Positions 1 to 11,079 of a DNA stretch of 64,000 nucleotides are shown here, one piece after another. The stretch is from Tetrapyrgos nigripes (taxonomy: Eukaryota; Basidiomycota; Agaricomycetes; Agaricales; Campanellaceae). The stretch lies in contig JAACJM010000309.1 of NCBI GenBank assembly GCA_013368315.1, forward strand, positions 1-64,000, in the 5' to 3' direction. Below the pieces are notes generated by a model. The model did not search any database and had not been told where the DNA came from. It was given only the letters and a program-made list of their open reading frames with translations. The first letter of the stretch is position 1. Each line of letters opens with the position of its first letter. The position numbers were made by a program, and so were the translations under genes.

Positions 1-139
1 AGTATAAAAAAGACCTCAAATTGGAGCTTCTCCATAGTACTGATATGCCACAATCAGTTCAATTGTAGCATATCAGTACTATGGAGAAATGAACTATTGG
101 CACCTACAGTGACTCCAAAAACTGATGCCATCCCCATGA
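1..139. repeat. Left arm of outer inverted repeat
   Basis: Positions 1-27 are the inverse of 9034-9062 with only a few mismatches, and 108-139 are the inverse of about 8950-8983. The two arms therefore face each other across the whole copia remnant. The simplest reading is a TIR-type element that received the retrotransposon; the true outer ends may lie beyond the window start. No transposase is seen. Confidence 0.6.
28..88. repeat. Perfect 21-bp stem hairpin
   Basis: Positions 28-48 are exactly complementary to 68-88. Inside the loop, ACAAT and ATTGT form a further 5-bp stem. It lies in the left arm of the outer inverted repeat and has no counterpart in the right arm. It could be a small nested palindrome or a folded-back insertion footprint; a transcribed hairpin RNA is possible but nothing shows transcription. 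Confidence 0.7.
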
Positions 140-310
140 CTAGATTCAATTCAAAAACTCAATTCGACCTGGTCATGGGCACCACAGGCAGCATGTTGAA
201 ATGGCGCATCATTGTATGCAGCCATCAACCATCAAAGATGTTGTAAAGTGTGCAGCATGAATGCGGCACATCAACATCTATCATTAATTGATAGATTAAT
301 CATATGTAGT

Positions 311-706
311 TGTTGAAATATATATCTTCCATGTATAGTAACTATGATTCTATATGGAGTTATTATGAAACTTCTATGTAGCTATAAGTATGTAGGTCCT
401 CCAGGACATTCTCCAGACATTACTCTTATCTTCTACTATGTAGTGATATCTCTGTAGATAGCAATATGGCCAATGGCAATATCCTCTTAGTCTCTAGGTA
501 TGTCCATGGACAATGTAGATATTAGTAATTACATGCTCTTTATCTTGTATAAAAGCTCTCTGTAAAGTTGTAGTTACTACAGAACAATATCCAGTTCTAT
601 CTGCTCTACAAGCAACTTGCATCTAAGCTCTACTAGCTTTCTACTCAGCACTCTATTTGGTGAGCTCTACTGACTGGTCACCCTATGCTAAATATTTGCT
701 GCTTCA
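311..706 (+). repeat. Copia 5' LTR (TG...CA, 396 bp)
   Basis: The segment begins TGTTGAAATA and ends GCTTCA, giving the TG...CA ends of an LTR. A TATAAAAG promoter lies inside it at about 549-556. It is followed directly by a plausible primer-binding site. The end was chosen from that junction, because no second LTR is available for alignment. Confidence 0.7.
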
Positions 707-722
707 TTAGGTTATGGGCCCT
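707..722 (+). promoter_or_regulatory. Primer-binding site, initiator-tRNA anticodon-arm type
   Basis: TTAGGTTATGGGCCC follows the LTR immediately. Its complement contains CCCATAACC, which resembles the anticodon stem-loop of initiator Met tRNA (CAT anticodon). Copia-like elements are known to prime from an internally cleaved half of this tRNA. One position differs from the usual GGGCTCATAACC. Confidence 0.55.
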
Positions 723-1531
723 GAGGGCCATTGACGCTGGTCTTGTCCCATACAACTACCGTTGTCAAGATTGATCATGTTGTTGAGGTCAATGGTGAGC
801 TCATCACTGAGTAAGCTGTCAGACTCGATGTTGTGCAGTTGGCAGATTGATGTTTCGCTTTATCTCCTTCTTCATCTATATTGCCCAGTAAAATATATAA
901 CTAGGGTTCAGTTTAGAGTCGCATTAGGCACTCTTTGCTGGTTTAGTTATAGATCTAGATAAGTCACTTTATACCTGTAACAGTTATTTGTGGAACCCTT
1001 ACGGATCTACAGATAGTTGTATGCAGAGTGACTGGCACGCTTTGCAGCCTCCACTTTAGTGTGGGACTGTTTTTTGCACTCAGGCACAACTCCGTAGTCA
1101 TTTGGATGAGCCAGGGGCATTTATAAAAGTCGCTGATCTAGATCTATAGAAAAACAGTAGTTAGATAGTGCTCCCCTATATGCTCTAAGACATCTCTACA
1201 CCCATTAGGAAGTACTGTGCCACTACAGTCAATATTGTGACTTCTAGAGTAATCATGTGCTCTCTGTCAAGAGTATGGTCTCTGACCATTGATGAAGAAG
1301 TTAATATAGGATTCCATTATGTGCATGTACCGACGAACGGTTTTCTACTGGCATATAGTTGATTAATGAAAATGTATTATGTACATTCCTTGTCTGGGGC
1401 ATTTGCTCAGAAAGGAAAAGTAATATTGCAATCATCCTATACACTGTGGTTGTATTAGACCCTTTGATGTTCCTTGGTACTTGTGACCTATTGAATGCAC
1501 ATCTTTACTGATTGATGCTTCATAGATCAAC

Positions 1532-4046
1532 ATGTCTTCCAACAACACTAACAACAACTCTGAAAGCATCTTCAACATTCCCATCCTCAATACCACCAAT
1601 TATGAGTTTTGGAACTATGCTATCACCCGCCTCCTTGAGGCCAAAGGGCTTAGCAGGGTTGCTTCAGGTACCCAGAAGCATTATGTGAACACAAATCCCA
1701 CTGAAACAGGTAATGCACCTTCTTATCCTGAAGGATTTGAACAGATTTCTGATGAAGCCTTTAATGCTTCAACTGAATCTGAACAATTGTCTTATAACCA
1801 TACCATTGCAATCTTTAATGATCAATGGAATCAACATCAAATTTTGGTTAAAAAAACACGATCGGGAATTAGTTGAAACTTATAAGCTTCAAAGCTCTTG
1901 GGATGACAAAGATGAACAGGCGTTGGGTTATATTTCTTCCTTTCTTCCAAATGATGTGGGTTTGGAAATGAGAGAGTTCACTAGAGAAGAAATAGATGAA
2001 AACTGTTGTGGCAAAGCAAAAGGAGATTATACCTTGCATATGCTTTGGGAAAAAATAGACAAGAAATATAGTTCTCCTGGCCTGACATCTTGGTTCTTAG
2101 ACTTCAAAGAGTTCATGTCTTGGACGCTTGATGAGAAGAAAGATCCTGCAAACCAGATTGAATCTCTGGGAGCAGTTCTCACACATCTCAAAGCCTATGG
2201 ATTCACAGTTGATGACAAGTTTAGAGCTCTTTTCTTGATGGATCGCATTCTGCAATCCTGGGGAAACTATGCTCAATTCACACTTGCAACTATCGAACCA
2301 AAGAACCTGACTATGGCACATGTGGAAGGACTTATTCTCGTTGAGTGCAAACGATGGACTGGTCAATCTTCTGAATCATCTCTTCTTACCCACATTACTG
2401 GAGATAAACAAAAGGTTGATTCTGCACCCAATTGGAACAACCAGAAGGCTGGATCTTCTAAACAGATGAACCAAAACAAGGGTAAGGGTAAACAACCCAA
2501 ACCTCAGGAACCTTCTAATAATGTTACAACAGGTGATGCGAATCAAGGGGGAGATAAGAAGAAGAAAACTCATTGCAGTAAGAAGAAGAAGGGTTCCAAA
2601 AAAGGTGTTGCTAATTTAGCTAATCCAGAAGTCGAAGCTGATTCAGATTCTGATGATAATGCTCCTTTAATGGTGACCGCTTTTATGTCAAATCCTTTTA
2701 TGAATGCCACATTAGATCCTATCGAAATCAGTGATACTGATGATCTTCCAGAGACATGTGAGCAACCCTTTTATGAACTTCTTCCCTATCATAACTTTCT
2801 GATTGTTCAATCAGATTGCTTTATTGACAAGAACAATGATTCTTCTTTGAAGGAAAGAGTAAAGCGGAACTTAGCTAAACAGGTCAGACCACAAACGATT
2901 TCGGGTTACTTCATTCTTACTCATTATGAGAGACTCATGATCAATGAACTCACACAGGAGACAGTTGATTTTGAAAGTTTCCTCAGAGTGGAAGCTTGTC
3001 ATCAAATGACCCGTAAGCTAGCTGAAGTTTGGGATTACACATACAATTCTGATGGCACTCATACAGAACATTACCTTCGAGCAAAAGAGGATCTCAATAG
3101 TGACAAAGACATGACAAACCAATGGTTTGATCATGAAGGAACTATCTGTCCCATTCAGAAACAAATCAAGGAAGAGGTTGAGTATTTTTGCTGTTATATT
3201 ATGAATAAAGCTTTGTCTGAAATGCGCACCCATAAATGGATTCCACAGCAGTTTAAAAAACGTGAGCCAGTTCCTTCAAAGCCTCCTTCCTTAATTGAGA
3301 GAGCTTACTGGCCTACCCCTGCTCAATCTATTATGCGCACAAATGGTGTTACAATTAACACTCAATTTCATGATACATCGCTATATCCCAATTTCATTTG
3401 CACTCTACCTTTTCATCATACCAAAGCGTCATCATTGTCTTTGAGTAGAAAGTGAAAGGCTGTTCGAGGTTCATCTTCCACTGAGTCATTAGCTCCTACA
3501 TCTTAGGAAAGTTCCTTTAATTATATTCCTCTGAGTGTTGCATTTAAAATGTGGCAAGACAGAATGTCTCACATGTTCACAGATCCAATCCTCGAGAATA
3601 TAAAAAGAGAACCTGATGAGTCTGGAAATACTTCAAAGAAACCTCACTATGATGCACCTTTAGAAGAAGCTGGTCCCTCATCTCTGGCAGATGCTATCAA
3701 TGTGTCCATTTTGTCTGGATATCTTGCCAATGATGATGGTGTTAGTCTTGGTTCAGAATCAGATGTGGAAATCTATATTGATGGAGACAAAACTATGGCT
3801 TTCTGGCAAGTATTTCACACTTCTAATAAAAATAGTGCACTCATACAATTGCCTCAGATCTCAATGTCGTCGGACTATTGTGAATCTCATACAGCCCTGG
3901 TGGCTATAGACAATTGTACTATTAATACAAATGATGTGCCTGTATTATTTGTGAACAAAGTTTTTGTCAGGGACCGTATCTACAAGGACCTCAAAGTCAA
4001 GAATGCCAATAGGGGAATAAGGTTATGTCGTCTGGAACGGTCTTGA
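1532..4046 (+). pseudogene. Copia gag and linker region, broken
   Basis: The reading frame opens at 1532 with an Asn/Ser-rich leader and runs to the A7 run at 1850-1856. There the coding frame moves by one base and continues to a TGA at 3453-3455. The middle part has the shape of a copia capsid (UBN2/gag-polypeptide type; residues resembling a WEKIDKKY-type core near 2050). A lysine/glutamine-rich basic stretch follows at about 2455-2610; a CCHC zinc knuckle is not visible, only a degenerate Cys and Lys run. A second open stretch, 3549-4046, is acidic and also ends in TGA. The frame change could be a programmed +1 shift, but an A-run indel is simpler. Confidence 0.75.
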
Positions 4047-4385
4047 GGTGTGGAACTGCTGGGCAGTTGCAAATATCTTGATATTGCAGGAAAGGTAAAG
4101 CCAAAATAGAAGCAGAGTGGATAAGCGCAGAGATAAAGCAGTTGTTCAGAGAAATACCAGTGGCATTGCAGACTAGGGTTTGAAAATATCAGGACTGGGT
4201 TACATGCAGATATAGCTACTGTATATATACTGTAACTATGAGTCAATATGAGTCAGAACAAGTCAGAGTAAGTAAATGAGTCAGTAAGACTCAAGTACAT
4301 GTGTTATAAGGTAGACAAGTCAATATGAGTCACAATGAATGTAGGGGAAAGCATGGAAAAATGAGAGATAGGGGTACCTGTAGAT
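4047..4385. other. Non-coding insertion with TGAGTCA cluster
   Basis: About 340 bp separates the acidic linker ORF from the protease and has no open frame. It holds TGAGTCA at 4239, 4249, 4277 and 4326 and the reverse form TGACTCA at 4387, with further half sites (AAGTCA). This heptamer is the consensus for Gcn4/AP-1 bZIP factors. It is either a separate inserted sequence or an internal repeat of the element. Confidence 0.55.
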
Positions 4386-5455
4386 ATGACTCATGACAGT
4401 TTTGTTGCTCATGCACACTGCTCAACGTGTGAAAAGTATCCTTTGAATAGTATTTGTAAGAGTAAGATCACTGATGAAATGACCTATTGGGTTTCAGATT
4501 TGGGTGCATTGACTCACATTACAAACAATTTGATGGATTTTGCTCAATACCATAAGTTACCCAATCCAATTCCACTTCAGATTGCTGATAAAAGATCTGA
4601 AACTTACCTTGAAGGTGTTGGGACTGTGTTTATTGAACATATCAATGAAGAAGGAGTCAAACATACTATAAAACTATACCCAGTGTTTTATCAACCAACT
4701 TGCACACATCGTTCATTGTCTTGAGGATGTATTCTTCGTGAAGGATACTTTGAAATCTCACGAGATGGCAAGTCTGAGTTTTGGAAAGAAGTAGATCAAA
4801 GTCTCCTGATGACATTATTACCAATGCATTGGAAAGACAATTTGCATTGGCTCAAATCGAAGATAATCATTCCTGAGTCAGCAAATCTGTCATCTACTCT
4901 TACTGATTATGAAATTGTGCATAACCGCTATGGACATGCTGGAAAGGCAGTGGAAAGTCATATCATAGAAAATACTAAAGGCTTAAAACCTTTTAAAGTA
5001 CCTAAACATAGTGTATGTCAAGGCTGTGCCTTAGGCAAGACTCCATCGAAATCTTATCCTTTATCAGAAAAACAAGCTACTGAAGTATTAGAACTTGTGC
5101 ATACAGATGTAAAACAACAACCATCTATATCATATCACAAGTACGAGTATTTTGTCGTCTTTCTAGATGATTTTAGTTCTTTCCCTGTTACCTTCCTTTT
5201 AGTTAGGAAATCTGATGTCTTTAAGTCTTTCAAGATGTATGTTGCCTGGGCAGAGCAGTCTACTGGCAAAAAACTAAAGACTTTATGATCAGATTTGGGA
5301 ACAGAATTCATGAGCAAAGATTTTGACAACTTTCTTGCTGAAAAAGGAATTAGAAGACAAAATCAGCTCCATACATACATGAACAGAATGGTCATGCTGA
5401 AAGAATAATTAGAACACTCAACGAGAAGTCAGAATCCATGCGCCATCATGTTAAT
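4386..5455 (+). pseudogene. Copia protease and integrase N-terminal part, broken
   Basis: A protease-like motif DLGA (normally DSGA) lies near 4500, so the aspartic protease active-site Ser/Thr is replaced. The integrase follows with the HHCC zinc-binding pattern (His-Asn-Arg-Tyr-Gly-His then CxxC near 5010-5035), catalytic Asp in HTDV near 5100 and in SDLGTEF near 5290, and catalytic Glu in the NGHAERIIRTLNEK block near 5380-5430. In-frame TGA codons at 4722 and 5286 interrupt it. At 5286 the family normally has Arg before SDNG, so CGA to TGA is the likely change. A further frame break lies between 5340 and 5380. The MITE at 5456 splits the domain. Confidence 0.85.
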
Positions 5456-6050
5456 CACAGCGGGGCGCAGAGCATATTTGCCAGCCATTTTTGTGCCTTC
5501 TTAAATGACACATAGTTCACACAATTTTGGGTGAGATAAAATCCATTGTATTTACTGCTAAAAAAACCGGGTCACAAAAGCTCAAATTATGTGCTTAAGC
5601 TTTTGTGTGCTAAACTTTTTATTCATTTGTGACCAAAAAAGGGAAGTAAATAGTATTCTAGTTTTGATTTGTAAAAAGATGTGCAAAAGGTATGATCAGT
5701 ATTTGTGTGCCGGGTTCCGGCGAGTAAAATGAATTCACTGGGGTATTGAAAAACACGAACTTAAATTACCAATTTTTCTCAACAGCCAGGCATACTCCAT
5801 ATGGAATATCAGCCTCAAATCGGTGCCATATGGAGTAGGCCCGGTGCCAAGCAAAAATCCGTCATTTAAGTTTAGATTTTTCCCATCCGCAGTGCTTTTG
5901 CTTTTACTCACCGGAATCTGGCACACAAACAGTGATCATACCTTTTGCGCATTTTCTCACAAATCAAATTTCGAATACTATTTGCTTCCCTTTTTTGGTC
6001 ATGAATGAGTGCACAAAAATGGCTGGCAAATATGCTCTGCGCCCGCTGTG
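5456..6050. mobile_element. 595-bp foldback MITE inserted in copia integrase, 3-bp TSD
   Basis: The ends read CACAGCGGGGCGCAGAGC and its inverse, and about 40 bp of the terminal sequence match in inverted orientation (one extra G on the left). AAT flanks both sides (5453-5455, 6051-6053). Longer inverted arms (about 5605-5728 against 5899-6010) make it a foldback structure. CAC...GTG ends with a 3-bp duplication fit the CACTA/CMC group, though the termini are not CACTA. Coding of the retrotransposon resumes at 6051. Confidence 0.8.
5736..5894. mobile_element. 159-bp CACTG-ended palindromic MITE nested in the loop
   Basis: It starts CACTGGGG and ends CCGCAGTG, with inverted arms that match imperfectly over about 40 bp. 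The centre is a palindrome around ACTCCATATGG and CCATATGGAGT. The same core recurs at 8830-8945, 49780-49830 and 52950-53000. No clear target duplication is visible at this copy. Confidence 0.6.
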
Positions 6051-8829
6051 AATGGACCTCCTTCTTGGTGGGAATTTTCTCTTGCCACAGCTACTTTTGT
6101 AGCATGTCGCACACCAATAAAACGACTCAATTGGAAGACTCCTTTTGAATTGTGGTACAAAAAGAAACCAGATGTATCATATTTCCGTTCTTTGGGATGC
6201 GCTGCATATGTATTCATCCCAGAAAAGAAAAGAGTAAACAAACTCTCCCCAAAATCAGAATTAATGATCTTCGTTGGTTCCAAAAAAGGTTCTAAAGCCT
6301 GGTTATTCATGAGACGTGACAATTCACTCTTTGTTAGTCCACAAGCACTCTTTATAGTCTTATTATCTGAAACAGAAGAAAGCAACAAATCCACCAAACC
6401 TGTCCAACCTTCTGAACTAATGTGCAGTCTGCACAAATAGGGTACAAATAATCTCCCACCTGACCCTGTAGTACCTCTTGATTTAGATGACCTGTTCCAA
6501 GATTGTTTTGATGATCAGGGTCCACCACCCAATGAAGGTAATGGTGATCATCAAAATATTGATGATAGAAATGGTTCAGATAATAGTTCTGAAGACCATG
6601 ATGGTGCACACCAACCTTCTGATCCAAATGACTCCAAAAAAGAATCTATACAATCTCGTGAACTGACTCCACCACCTGCACCAGAACCACCTGCTCAAGT
6701 ACCTGCTGATCCGGAACCTGTACAAGGTCCTCAACCAGTTAATCCATGCAACGTTGATTTAACTACTGGTAGATTTATAAATAGAGAACCTAATCCAAAT
6801 CAGACTAGATCTTCAGATCATCAATCTAGACCAAATTGGAGAATTACAGATCCAAACATGCAACACAGTAGAGATATACCACGAGGTGGATGGACTAGAG
6901 TAACTCCTAGAGTAACTCGTTCTCAATCTTGTGCTACTGGTTTGCAAACTGTAACAGATCCAACTCCATCTACTTCTCAAATCAGAGAAGAGAGTGACAA
7001 TGAAGATCAATCTGAAACAGAAGCAGGACCTAGCAGAGAAATTGCGGAGTTTCTTGAACAAGATGTTTTAGAACAACGTGTACAAGAAGGGGGAGTATGG
7101 TTACAAAATTATCTCTTATCGCAGGCGTTTATAAATAAAAAAGAAGGAAGTTCCTCTGCGACACCTCTTTTTATTCACAATACTCCTATTGTTTTAGTGG
7201 ATGAATATCCATATCATCATGATACCAATAGAGATCCAGATCCAAAAACTCTTTTAGACTATCCAGAACATCTTTTATCTCCAAAAAATAAAAAACATAA
7301 AGATGTAAACAAAGTTACAAAAGATCTAATAGACTATTGGGAAAATAAGACCTTCGTGCAGCACTGGACATCTACAAATGATTTCAGGAACACTCCAAAG
7401 GATCTTAAGAAGCAATGGGAAGAAGCTTGTCAGTATGAGATTGATCAATTGAAAAAACGAAATGTCTTTGAATTGGTAGATCTTCCCAAAGGTTGTAAAC
7501 CAGTCAGATGTTGTTGGGTATTCAATATAAAATCAAATAAAACAAAACATGCATGACTTGTTGCAAAGGGTTTTCCCCAGACAGAAGAAATTGATTATAA
7601 CAATGTATTCAGTCCAGTAGTCCACTTTGAAATGGTTAGACTGTTACTTGCCATTGCTGCTATAGAGAATCGGGAGATCAATGCACTAGACGTCAAAAGT
7701 GCTTTTCTCTATGGACTTCTTGACAAAGAAATCTATATGACACAGCCTGATGGCTTTGTTAGTCAGGACAGAAGCAAGGTTTGGAGGTTATGCAAGGCAC
7801 TTTATGATCTGAAACAAGCAAGCTTAGCCTGGTGGACTGAATGCACAAAGTATATGCAATCTTTAGGCTTTAAGTGCCTGCATTCAGATGCTGGCATATA
7901 TATATATTGTATGAATGGCAAAACCATAATAGCCATCATATACATAAATGATGCATTATGGATGGGTTCAGATTTGCAATTATTAAGCAGATTGATGAAT
8001 CAATTCATGGCTAAATGGGAATCTCATGATCTCAGAGATGCAAAGGAATTTTTAGGCATGCACATAGAACGTGATCGAAAGAAAAGAATTCTTACTCTCG
8101 ATCAAGAAGACTATTTAGAAAAAGTCATCAAACATTTTGGTGCTGAGAATATGAAGCACACAACAATGCCTATGCCACAATCATATATTCCTTTAGCACA
8201 TGATGGTAATGTTGATACCAAAGTTAGAGCTCTGTTCCAACAAGTGATTGGCTCAATCCTTTATCTTATGCTTGGTACTCGACCTGATATAGCTTTTGCT
8301 GTTATCAATTTATCAACATATTCAGCAAATCCCTCTCCAGACCATTTGAAGAAAGCTATGTACATCATAAGATACTTGCTTTCTACAAAACATTCCAGAC
8401 TCATCTATGATGGATCTAAAGAAAGTGGTCTCATAGGTTTTTGTGATAGTGACTGGGCACAAGATAGAGATAATTGTCATTCACAAACTGGCTTTATATT
8501 TGAGCTTGCACAGGGTTCAATTTGCTGGTCAAGTCGAAAACAAAAAACTGTCACATTGTCCTCCACTGAAGCCGAGTACATGGCACTTTGTGAATGTGCA
8601 AAACAGGCTCTATGGATTAAAACTCTGTTAAAGGAAATTGGTTTTAAATTGAGTCATGTTCCTATTGTTGGTGACAATCAAGGCTCAATCTTTATTAGTC
8701 AAAATCCTATCACTGAATCAAGATCGAAGCATATTGATATATGTTACCATTTTATACGAGAACTGATTCAGGAGTCTAAAAAGATCCAACTCTATTTTAC
8801 TCCTGGAAACGAAAATTGTGCAGATCTTC
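6051..8829 (+). pseudogene. Copia integrase C-terminal part, reverse transcriptase, RNase H
   Basis: From 6051 the integrase tail continues (WKTPFELWYKKKP near 6140, the usual TPxExWxG-type block). A Pro/Asp/Ser-rich linker follows, then RT from about 7420. RT motifs visible are DVKSAFLYG near 7690, LYDLKQASLAWW near 7805 and YIND near 7940. The last replaces the YVDD active site, so one catalytic Asp is Asn. RNase H shows CDSDWA near 8445, SSTEAEYMAL near 8565, GDNQGSI near 8670 and the SKHIDI block near 8725. Stops are TAG at 6438 and TGA at 7554, where the family has Arg (KARLVAKG). The frame is open from 7557 to the MITE junction. Confidence 0.9.
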
Positions 8830-8949
8830 TAACTCCATATGGGACTGATTTGATGCCAATATTCCATATGGAGTATGCCCAGGGCTGAGCAACAATCCGT
8901 CATTTAAGTTTAGATTTTTCCAAGCTCCAAATTTGCATCGCCGTCCGCA
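8830..8949. repeat. Truncated copy of the CCATATGG-core MITE
   Basis: The core ACTCCATATGGGACTGATTT and its inverse ATTCCATATGGAGT are followed by the same right-arm sequence as in 5850-5894, ending CCGCAGTG near 8946-8953. The left arm is missing. It is joined directly to the last copia codons, which suggests a deletion removed the copia 3' LTR and the MITE left arm together. Confidence 0.6.
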
Positions 8950-9062
8950 GTGGGGGGTGGCATCAGTTTTCGGAGTCACTGTATATCACGAAGCTGGACT
9001 TATTGTCTTTCTGGATGCGTATCCGTACCATGTCTGGAGCTCCGATTTGAGGTCTTTTTGTA
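8950..9062. repeat. Right arm of outer inverted repeat
   Basis: 8950-8983 and 9034-9062 are inverse to 108-139 and 1-27. The segment between (8984-9033) is not matched on the left, where a different hairpin lies. Confidence 0.6.
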
Positions 9063-9326
9063 CTTTTGATAGATTTGATACGAAATGTGTCTGATCATCA
9101 ATCAAATGCCCCAAAAGGTTTACGTATATACTATCAGCTTACGAATACTTTATCTTTTCGGACTTATATCTAGCTTCTGAATAGATCTCATTTTCGTACC
9201 GATATCCGGTCACCTATCCGCTCGACGGATATTTTGGTATTTTTAGCGTGTGAGGAATCAGGATTGGTGACTCAAGTGGCGTACATAAAGAAGCGCCAGT
9301 CTTCCATCTAATCGTTGACGTTACAA
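9063..9326. other. Intergenic, upstream of NmrA-like gene
   Basis: No coding signal was found. The stretch 9213-9253 contains CGACGGATATTTTGGTATTT, which recurs with small changes near 13710-13745 and in near-identical form at 29596-29630, so it is a short dispersed repeat or shared insertion footprint. Confidence 0.5.
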
Positions 9327-10932
9327 ATGTCTCTCTCCCCCTCTCAGTTGGACAACTTCACTCAACCTTCCCTCCTCGCTCCATATTCTTCCTAGGAGCA
9401 ACAGGCTACCTCGGCGGACAAGTATTGAAGTTCTTAGGCGACAAGTATTCTAAAACGCCAGCATTGATGTCTATCTATGCTCTCATGCGTTCGCCTGAAA
9501 AGTTAAGCCAGCTTCAGGCACTATATCCCAATGTCACAGCTATTAGAGGATCACTGGATGATTACGAAGTGATTAAGAAAGAGGCGAGTAAACATCCTGT
9601 TGTGATCAATACAGCGAGTTCGGATCATCCGAGGAGTGTTGAAGGTGAGCTATGTGCCTCTATTACCATGAAATTTGGATTTACTCAAGGCATATGCATA
9701 TCCGCATTTCACAGCGACATTAGAAGGCCTTAAAACCTACTCGCAATTACACCCTGGAGATCCTCCTCTTTACATCCACACCTCTGGCCCAGGATTTACA
9801 AGCGACAACGCTCGAGGCCAACCAGTCGATGAGAAAGACTTGAAATTCTATACCGACATTGGGCTCGACCTGGAGCCGTGTGAGGGATTTCATTTGGATT
9901 GTGATAAGCAGATTGTACACGCTGGGAAGGATGAGAATGTACCCATTCGCACTGTGATTGTCTTTCCGTGTTGGATTTATGGGGTGAGCGATGGTGAGTA
10001 TGTGTTCGTATATTTTAGAAGGGGGCAATTGCTGGAATTCACCGTACACCGCGATGCTGTAGGCCCACAAAAGTGACAATGCCAATCCGAATTATCTTTC
10101 CTCTATGCAAGGAAGCAGGATACGCAGGAACGTGGAGTCCCGGAGCAAGCAGGATGAGGAGTTGTCATGTCAAAGATGTGGCGAATGCTCTTCTTGTTAT
10201 TTTCGAAGCCGCTTTGGTGGGGCAAGAGAACAACGTCACCCCTGAACTGAAGTTTGGAAAAGAAGGACTATATTTTGTGGGGAGCGAAGATTCCTTCTTC
10301 ACAATGTACGAGGTAACGTCTCAGTTGGAGAAGGTACGTGAGTTCCAGAGAACATTTGGTATGCTCATGCCCAACAATTGGATAAGTAGTATTAGACTTA
10401 GGTTATCTTAGCAAATAGTCTTAGCGAGAGTCACAAAGTGGGGGGTAAGAGTGTGCGAACGTATCTCGCTTGACTCTCAAGTATATATCATTAATCAGAG
10501 TAGTATAATAATATAAATAGTCTAAGTATATCTGTATGATCATTTGACCGTATGTCCGCAGTACCTGATTGATGCCATATGCATAGTAACTTAGTAATTT
10601 GATCGTTATCATTAAATTCCAACAAGTAGATCCTTCACAAGAAAGGCGTCCTTGAAACTTCAGATTGGAAGCCTCTTCCCGACTCTGTTATTGCCAAGTT
10701 TGGTGAATGTGAGTGTACAGTACATGTCTTTCTCACCTCCTGATCACTAAGCTAACCTCGTCTTGAATTCACAGTTGGCTGGGCGATGTTTGGTGGAAAT
10801 CAAATGACTGAAATCAAACGCATCAAACAACTTGGATGGAAAGCTGAGGTGTCCGAGTCTGAAGGGATGTCTTTGCTGGAGTGTCTGGAAGAAGAAGTGT
10901 CTTTGCTCCTTGAAACAGAAGGGTTGGTATGA
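9327..10932 (+). CDS. NmrA/epimerase-like NAD(P)-binding Rossmann protein
   Basis: The N-terminal motif FFLGATGYLGG is the glycine-rich dinucleotide-binding loop of atypical SDRs (NmrA and nucleoside-sugar epimerase type). Exons proposed: 9327-9644, 9690-9993, 10074-10333, 10630-10708, 10775-10932, all with GT/AG ends. Later landmarks are the IYG block near 9980, a HVKDVANAL block near 10165, and a C-terminal GGNQM...RIKQLGW region. Start: ATG at 9327 reaches the Rossmann motif only if the C5 run at 9337-9341 is one base short, as in other genes of this window; otherwise the first exon is unresolved. The intron at 10334-10629 (about 296 bp) is much longer than its neighbours and may contain an insertion. 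Substrate is unknown; a redox or isomerase role in secondary or detoxifying metabolism is inference. Confidence 0.8.
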
Positions 10933-11079
10933 TATATAAGTAGAGTAGTAGTCCTCTACCAGCTGACATGAAGACCTTGACGCAAAACAAACCGTGCATG
11001 ACCAAGCGAATAAAATCTACTTTTACAGATGGAGGGATGTATATGGAGATCAAGAGAGATGTTACAACGCAAATATACC

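Larger units (their letters stand above)
311..8829 (+). mobile_element. Decayed Ty1/copia LTR retrotransposon, 3' LTR missing
   Basis: The domain order is gag, protease, integrase, reverse transcriptase, RNase H, which is the Ty1/copia order (integrase before RT). The 5' LTR and a primer-binding site are recognisable. The 3' end stops inside the last residues of the RNase H/C-terminal region and runs straight into MITE sequence at about 8830, so no 3' LTR is present. Several in-frame stops, one frame break and two insertions show the copy is dead as it stands. Confidence 0.9.

Noticed and set aside
5823..6436. Open frames within and across the copia MITE
   Set aside because: They fall in the palindromic arms of the MITE or antisense to the integrase and have no domain content.
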